DNA of 20,281 nucleotides from K23-9 sp049680365 (GTDB lineage: Bacteria > Planctomycetota > Planctomycetia > Pirellulales > Pirellulaceae): NCBI GenBank assembly GCA_049680365.1, contig JBAUHQ010000007.1:1-20281 (forward strand), given 5' to 3'. This document shows positions 16,595-20,281 of this stretch, piece by piece; the stretch's first letter is position 1, and each line of letters opens with the position of its first letter. Position numbers and translations under genes: made by a program. The notes beneath the pieces are model-generated. The model saw only the letters and a program-made list of their open reading frames with translations, searched no databases and had not been told where the DNA came from.

Positions 16595-17350
16595 TTACTT
16601 GTCCCCGCGTGACGAAATCGGACGGATCCGCACGTAAACTTGTGTTCCGGGTGCGGGGGCCTTTGACATGTCGAACTTCACCATCGGTTTGGGGTCGTAA
16701 ATCGGAAATCGATTGTCCGCGATGATGCCGCCGGGGCAGTCGCAGGGGCAAGCGATACAGCCTGTCCCGGACTGATGAATCGCACCACTTCCATGAAAGA
16801 CGAAGTGCGGCGTCCAAGGCTTTTCGATCTTACGGTCGTTCACCACAATCATTTCGGTGACGAAATCTTGATACGGCTTTTCGATCCACTCCCCTGCGTC
16901 GGTTTTCCAAAACACGGAAAGCACTACCGGATCGCCTTGCAAGTAGTCAGCGGGGACTGTCTCTGCTTTTAGCCCACTCCGCTTGCGACCTTCTTGAATG
17001 CTGTAATGCACTTTTGGTCGGCAGCCCAGTTTCATCAAACCATCGAAAACTTTCTCGGTATCGACGTCCACTAAAAATACGAAGTACGCCGCCATCTTGG
17101 CATCGCCACCCGCTGCGGTCGCGCACCCGGCAAACGCTTGCACACGTTCGCCGTACTCATTGATGCACGGCTTGCCTTCCGGGAATTGAACTTTCGCTGA
17201 CAAGATCACATCGCCGCGTTCTGCGTCGACAGTGACGGTTCCTGGCTGTGGCAGGTTGTTCGCAAGTGGACTGTCCGCAGCAGCAATCGGTGCAGCAGCA
17301 ATCAAGAAGCAAACGGTTGTTAGGATTTTGGCAACGATCAAGCGCAGCAT
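16595..17350 (-). CDS. YdjY-domain exported protein with C-terminal Cys cluster
   Basis: A 251-residue exported protein. The ATG at 17350 is preferred to an upstream in-frame ATG (17425) because GAGGAAGAA precedes it (17356-17364) and a signal peptide follows (LIVAKILTTVCFLIAAAPIAAA). The YdjY pattern is visible: TVTVDAERGDVILSAKVQFPEG, a helix FDGLMKLGCRPKVHY, VVLSVFWKT, and KPWTPHFVFHGSG followed by a return strand with IIADNRFPIYD. A cluster CIACPCDC (Cys198, 201, 203, 205) with Cys62, Cys76 and Cys110 could hold an iron-sulfur centre or another metal. YdjY is not biochemically defined. In E. coli, ydjY lies in the ydjXYZ-ynjABCDE region that ends with the rhodanese gene ynjE, which parallels the rhodanese found here. 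It is the first gene of the minus-strand cluster. Confidence 0.78.
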   Translation of the reverse strand: MLRLIVAKILTTVCFLIAAAPIAAADSPLANNLPQPGTVTVDAERGDVILSAKVQFPEGKPCINEYGERVQAFAGCATAAGGDAKMAAYFVFLVDVDTEKVFDGLMKLGCRPKVHYSIQEGRKRSGLKAETVPADYLQGDPVVLSVFWKTDAGEWIEKPYQDFVTEMIVVNDRKIEKPWTPHFVFHGSGAIHQSGTGCIACPCDCPGGIIADNRFPIYDPKPMVKFDMSKAPAPGTQVYVRIRPISSRGDK

Positions 17351-17474
17351 GGGCGTTCTTCCTCTAATCAGAATTGATGGTCTTCTACAGTTGGTAACGT
17401 ATGCAGTGAATCTACTGATTCGCAAGGCATATGGCCACTAGTATGAAAACATGCGCCACCAAGAATTCACGGGG

Positions 17475-17552
17475 TCGCACACAGATTGACGCTGGCCAAG
17501 CATGTTCGCCTCAGGACGTCCTGGCGTGAAGCGAGAAGCCCCCTGTGTGCGA
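17475..17552. repeat. Nested inverted repeats forming a long-range hairpin
   Basis: TCGCACACAG (17475-17484) is the exact reverse complement of CTGTGTGCGA (17543-17552). Between the arms sits a perfect 12-base palindrome, CAGGACGTCCTG (17512-17523). The nested arrangement resembles a folded RNA or a small palindromic element rather than chance. No coding frame explains it. Confidence 0.5.
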
Positions 17553-17581
17553 ACTCTTGGGGATCAGCATTAGCAAATAGT

Positions 17582-17604
17582 GAATCGAAATTGTACTTCG
17601 ATTC
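17582..17604. repeat. Perfect 8-bp hairpin
   Basis: GAATCGAA (17582-17589) and TTCGATTC (17597-17604) form a perfect stem with a 7-base loop, 29 bases after the nested repeat. It may belong to the same structured unit. Confidence 0.4.
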
Positions 17605-18150
17605 GTCTTCATTTCCGTATCGTGGGCAACCACAGTTGGCGATTTTAGTGCATGCTGTCACGGTCGGTGGCACCCGTCTGTATCGAAGTGCAGGCACCAC
17701 CGGTGTGCAGTCTCCCTGAGTTTTTGCGAAACGCGAAGCAGATTCGTGAAACTTTCCGGAGAGCGAAGTGGGGCAAACCGCTAGCTCGAAGTTGACACCT
17801 CAATTACCGTCTGTCTGCGGGACCGACGCGACGTTTGCGGCGGCGTGAGATTGGACAAGGGGCCGAACGTTGGTGTCTTTTGGCTCGGCCCAGCGCAGGT
17901 CCGTCTGGGCCCGCGCGGGGAGCCTTGGTCGCTGAGGACGGCCGGAATACTAACTGCTGCAGTGGATTTCGCGCAAAATCCTTGCGTGCGGGGAGTTGTG
18001 GTGAATCCCACGACAACAATTATTGCCCAGTGTGATCAACTGCGTTGCCCTGGTTACAAATGACTCGTACTTGCTTCTATGTTCCGGTTTCATTCACGAT
18101 ATGCTGTTTGAAATTGCCAACTGAGACGCCGACGGAATAAGAACCCGCTG

Positions 18151-19033
18151 ATGACGCATCGACTATCAATCGCCTGCCTTCTGATTTTGGTGGCGGCACA
18201 CTCGGCATTTTCTGATGCTCCGGTGCAGTCGACGCCCAACGTGTTGTTTCTGGTGTCGGACGATCTGCGTTTGGACCTAGTGCTTGGACAGCTTTCAATT
18301 TTGGGGTTGGCCTTTTCGTGGCGTAGGCTTCCAGCCTGCGATTTCCGTCATTGCAAATTGGCAGGCAAGATGCCTTCCCCACTTTTAAATCTGGTCAACG
18401 CACTAGGTTGTTATGGCAATACCGTTGTTCAGAGCCCGAGCATTGACCGACTGGCACAGCGCGGTGTTACCTTCTCGCGTGCTTGTTGCCAACAAGCGGT
18501 CTGTTCGCCGTCGCGCAGTAGTGTGATGACCGGCATGCGGCCCGACACGACGAAGTTGTGGGACTTGAGAACACACTTGCGCAAGGCACTTCCTGACGTC
18601 GTGACATTGTCGCATTCGTTTCGCAAAAATGGCTACACGACTCGCGGACTGGGCAAAGTTTATCACAGTGGTTTCGACGATCCAGAATCGTGGTCCAGTC
18701 CAGCGAAGAACAGCAAGCGAATTCGTCGAAGCACTTCGGCAAACAGTTCCACCTTCGACGCGGCGACTGGACCGGCCCCGGACGAGTTCGCAAATGTGAC
18801 CGGTGCGATGTTGACGAAGACCGATCGGGGGCTGGCTTATGGAGCCAGCGACGATTTGCCTGATGTTGGTGGCGACGGCGCAGTAGCTGACGCCGCCATC
18901 GCTGCGCTCCGTGAATTCAAAGCCCAGGCACGGCCGTTCTTGCTTGGCGAACGCGATCGCTGGGCTAACGACAGCTTTGATCGAACAACTCACCGTACAG
19001 TTTCACCAGCTTTGCAAACCTGAACCCAATTGA
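18151..19033 (+). pseudogene. Decayed arylsulfatase (iduronate-2-sulfatase-like)
   Basis: The N-terminal half of a formylglycine sulfatase, with a signal peptide (LSIACLLILVAAHSAFS), PNVLFLVSDDL, then after an insert LGCYGNTVVQSPSIDRLAQRG. The modified-cysteine motif CSPSR has Cys118, followed by TTRGLGKVYHSGFDDPESW. Two lesions are seen. Codons 40-81 come from an inserted repeat (18268-18393); dropping them restores the family motif SDDLVNALGCYG. After RPFLL (about 18945) the expected FxKPHLPF core is missing and the frame ends at 19023. In the next frame, 18947-19033 reads ANAIAGLTTALIEQLTVQFH and stops 7 bases before the DUF2961 gene. That resembles a sulfatase C-terminal helix, so a large internal deletion with a frameshift is likely. 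Only about half of the usual 450-500 residues remain, without the second half of the metal site, so the product should be inactive. Confidence 0.85.
18268..18393. mobile_element. Double-hairpin palindromic repeat inserted in the sulfatase gene
   Basis: A 121-base segment (18268-18388) plus one copy of a 5-base direct repeat: ATCTG at 18263-18267 and again at 18389-18393. It contains two hairpins: CGTAGGCT/AGCCTGCG (18322-18329, 18333-18340, one G-T pair) and AGGCA/TGCCT (18363-18367, 18371-18375). Its total effect is 126 bases, exactly 42 codons, with no stop, so it disrupts the protein without breaking the frame. It has no coding capacity of its own and would have to be moved in trans, like a REP or MITE element. 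The hairpin cores look like repeats I recall from Rhodopirellula genomes, which I cannot confirm here. Confidence 0.7.
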
Positions 19034-19040
19034 GAAAAGA

Positions 19041-20210
19041 ATGAGACAACCCGAATGGATTGTGAGAACGTGGGCCGCGTTGCTGCTGACCGCTGGCATC
19101 GGTGGAAGTGTGTTGGCGGCCGAACCTGTGTCGATCGAGTCTCTGCTCAGGGAGATGGTCGATCGCGATAACGTGGCACGGTTTCCGAAGGCGGATTTTC
19201 GACTGAAGCAGGCGAGTAGTTACAACCGTGCTTCCAAAACACCGGACGATCCGAAAGGTTGGTTCGACAACATCGATCGAAGCACCAACGAGACTCACAA
19301 AAATTACGTTCGCGTCGAAGAGAACGATGGACGCAAAGAGTACGTGGTGATGGAGGACGAAGGAGCCGGAGTGATTACCCGGTTCTGGGTTCCATGGAAG
19401 AACCAGTTGAAGCCCGGAAGCGATATGGTCATTCGGTTCTACCTGGATGGTTCCTCGGAGCCGGTCATCGAAGGAAATATGTTCGATTTGTTTCAAGGAA
19501 AGGGAATGATTCCGTTTCCGCTTGCCCACGAGTCATTGCGGTCGGCTGTTTCGTTCTTCCCGATCCCGTATGCCAAGAGCTGCAAGGTGACGATGTCGGA
19601 CCATCCGTTCTTCTTTCAGTTCACGTTCCGAGAATACGCTGACGAAGTCGCCGTGAAGACGTTTTCGATAGAAGACTTCACAGCAGCCAAACCACTCATC
19701 GACACCACTTGCCATAAACTGCTGAACCCAAACGCGTCCACTGAGCGTGAAGCAGTGGGTGAAGTTGTGAATCTGAATGAGACTATTGGCGGCGGCAACG
19801 AGCAATCCGTTTCGTTACCCACTGGTCAGGCGGCGATCACATCGTTGTCGCTAAAGCTGGACAGCTTTAAAGACCCGAACGTGACGCGGCATGTCGTTTT
19901 GAAGATGAGCTTTGACGATAAGCAAACGGTTTGGTGTCCGATCGGAGACTTCTTTGGCAGTGGCATTGGCTTGAATCCCTTTCAGGGTTGGTACCGGACG
20001 GTGGATGCCGATGGCACGATGACGTGTCGATGGGTGATGCCGTACCAAAACAAAGCGAAGATCTCTGTCGTGAACTTGGGTGACGTGCCGATCAGCGTTG
20101 ACGTGTCTGCGACAATTGGCGATTGGAAATGGGATTCGCGGAGCATGTACTTTCACGGAGTAAATTGGCACTGTTTTGTTAACGAGCGGGTGGGACTCCC
20201 GCCTGGGTAA
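19041..20210 (+). CDS. DUF2961 (GH172-type) exported protein, probably C-terminally truncated
   Basis: A 389-residue exported protein. The signal peptide core is WAALLLTAGIGGSVLAAE. The DUF2961 N-terminal half is clear: NYVRVEENDGRKEYVVMEDEG followed by GAGVITRFWVPW, VIRFYLDGSSEPVIEGNMFDLF, ISFFP-like FFPIPYAKSCKVTM, VVLKMSFDD, and GDFFGSGIGLNPFQGWY. DUF2961 members include glycosidases of family GH172. The expected continuation after the YFH segment, which should contain the conserved GTEDY region with a catalytic acid, is absent. The frame ends at NERVGLPPG, where the DNA becomes a GC-rich hairpin repeat. It is therefore likely cut short and inactive. It starts 7 bases after the sulfatase remnant's stop, with a weak GAGAAAAG site, implying an ancestral sulfatase-glycosidase operon. 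Sequence past 20281 is needed to see whether the rest of the gene follows. Confidence 0.82.
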   Translation: MRQPEWIVRTWAALLLTAGIGGSVLAAEPVSIESLLREMVDRDNVARFPKADFRLKQASSYNRASKTPDDPKGWFDNIDRSTNETHKNYVRVEENDGRKEYVVMEDEGAGVITRFWVPWKNQLKPGSDMVIRFYLDGSSEPVIEGNMFDLFQGKGMIPFPLAHESLRSAVSFFPIPYAKSCKVTMSDHPFFFQFTFREYADEVAVKTFSIEDFTAAKPLIDTTCHKLLNPNASTEREAVGEVVNLNETIGGGNEQSVSLPTGQAAITSLSLKLDSFKDPNVTRHVVLKMSFDDKQTVWCPIGDFFGSGIGLNPFQGWYRTVDADGTMTCRWVMPYQNKAKISVVNLGDVPISVDVSATIGDWKWDSRSMYFHGVNWHCFVNERVGLPPG

Positions 20211-20229
20211 TCGCTAGCCACGAGCCCAG
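20186..20229. repeat. GC-rich hairpin repeat at the premature end of the DUF2961 gene
   Basis: GCGGG (20186-20190) pairs with CCCGC (20198-20202), and CTGGG (20203-20207) pairs with CCCAG (20225-20229), making two adjacent hairpins. The in-frame TAA (20208-20210) lies in the second loop, so the repeat itself supplies the stop. The layout of two tandem hairpins echoes the insert in the sulfatase gene, but the sequences differ. The right boundary is not visible. Confidence 0.45.
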
Positions 20230-20281
20230 TATCGAGTGTTGCGGCTGACTTATAAGTGACGGGGCGTTGTCATTGGACAAT

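Larger units (their letters stand above)
17351..18150. other. Long non-coding spacer between divergent gene sets
   Basis: About 800 bases separate the YdjY-like gene (minus) from the broken sulfatase gene (plus), so promoters for both should be here. Frames such as 17781-18011 (minus) and 17845-18063 (plus) lack domain patterns and face one another on opposite strands, so neither is called. Besides the two structures listed separately, GGCCCAG (17887-17893) pairs with CTGGGCC (17905-17911) in a GC-rich stretch. Non-coding RNA or relic repeats are possible. Confidence 0.5.

Noticed and set aside
16593..16817. 75-codon N-terminal extension of the WD40 protein
   Set aside because: It lies inside the YdjY gene in another frame and would bury the signal peptide; the ATG at 16592 is far more likely.
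17781..18063. Overlapping frames on both strands upstream of the sulfatase
   Set aside because: Both are short, biased in composition and without ribosome binding sites; neither resembles a family I know.
1..20281. CRISPR arrays, tRNA or rRNA genes, and insertion-sequence transposases
   Set aside because: I saw no regularly spaced repeats, no tRNA-like cloverleaf or rRNA stretch, and no transposase motif anywhere in the window.

Overview
The window reads as chromosomal DNA of a planctomycete, most likely from the Pirellulales (Rhodopirellula-like). The grounds are family content seen in the translated frames: a fused cytochrome c/DUF1587-1595-1592-1588-1585 protein followed by a Tat-exported DUF1552 protein, a methyltransferase-like/PQQ beta-propeller fusion, a formylglycine sulfatase, a DUF2961 (GH172-type) protein, and many secreted proteins. 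GC content looks moderate. Hairpin-forming repeats are scattered between and inside genes. The species assignment is inference.

Left part, plus strand (1-9304): a 5'-truncated putative glycoside hydrolase, a secreted alpha/beta-hydrolase esterase, the 1055-residue methyltransferase-like/PQQ-propeller protein, the cytochrome/DUF1592 protein and its DUF1552 partner. All run in one direction, and three of the four spacings are short or carry only hairpins. They look like an export-oriented polysaccharide or surface-metabolism block. Middle part (9305-12622): convergent hairpins, a minus-strand cupin with a phosphomannose-isomerase-like metal site, an empty stretch, a small SRPBCC-like gene, and another empty stretch of about 600 bases.

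Right-middle part, minus strand (17350 down to 12623): five genes read as YdjY-domain protein, seven-bladed WD40 propeller, MauE/DoxX membrane protein, rhodanese lipoprotein, and an alginate-export-type outer-membrane barrel with a ten-cysteine N-terminal segment. The first four are tightly packed: a 2-base gap, a 16-base gap, then a 116-base overlap with its own ribosome binding site. All are predicted to be exported or in the membrane, and four are rich in paired cysteines, so a cell-envelope thiol/sulfur redox system is the most attractive undescribed candidate here. Its function is inference.

Right end (17351-20281): about 800 bases of non-coding DNA rich in inverted repeats, then a decayed pair of carbohydrate genes. 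The sulfatase carries an in-frame 126-base insertion: a double-hairpin repeat flanked by ATCTG direct repeats, whose removal restores a normal sulfatase motif. It also has an internal deletion that leaves its probable C-terminus out of frame. The DUF2961 gene stops early at another hairpin repeat. This end shows small palindromic repeats and deletions eroding a sulfatase/glycosidase operon.
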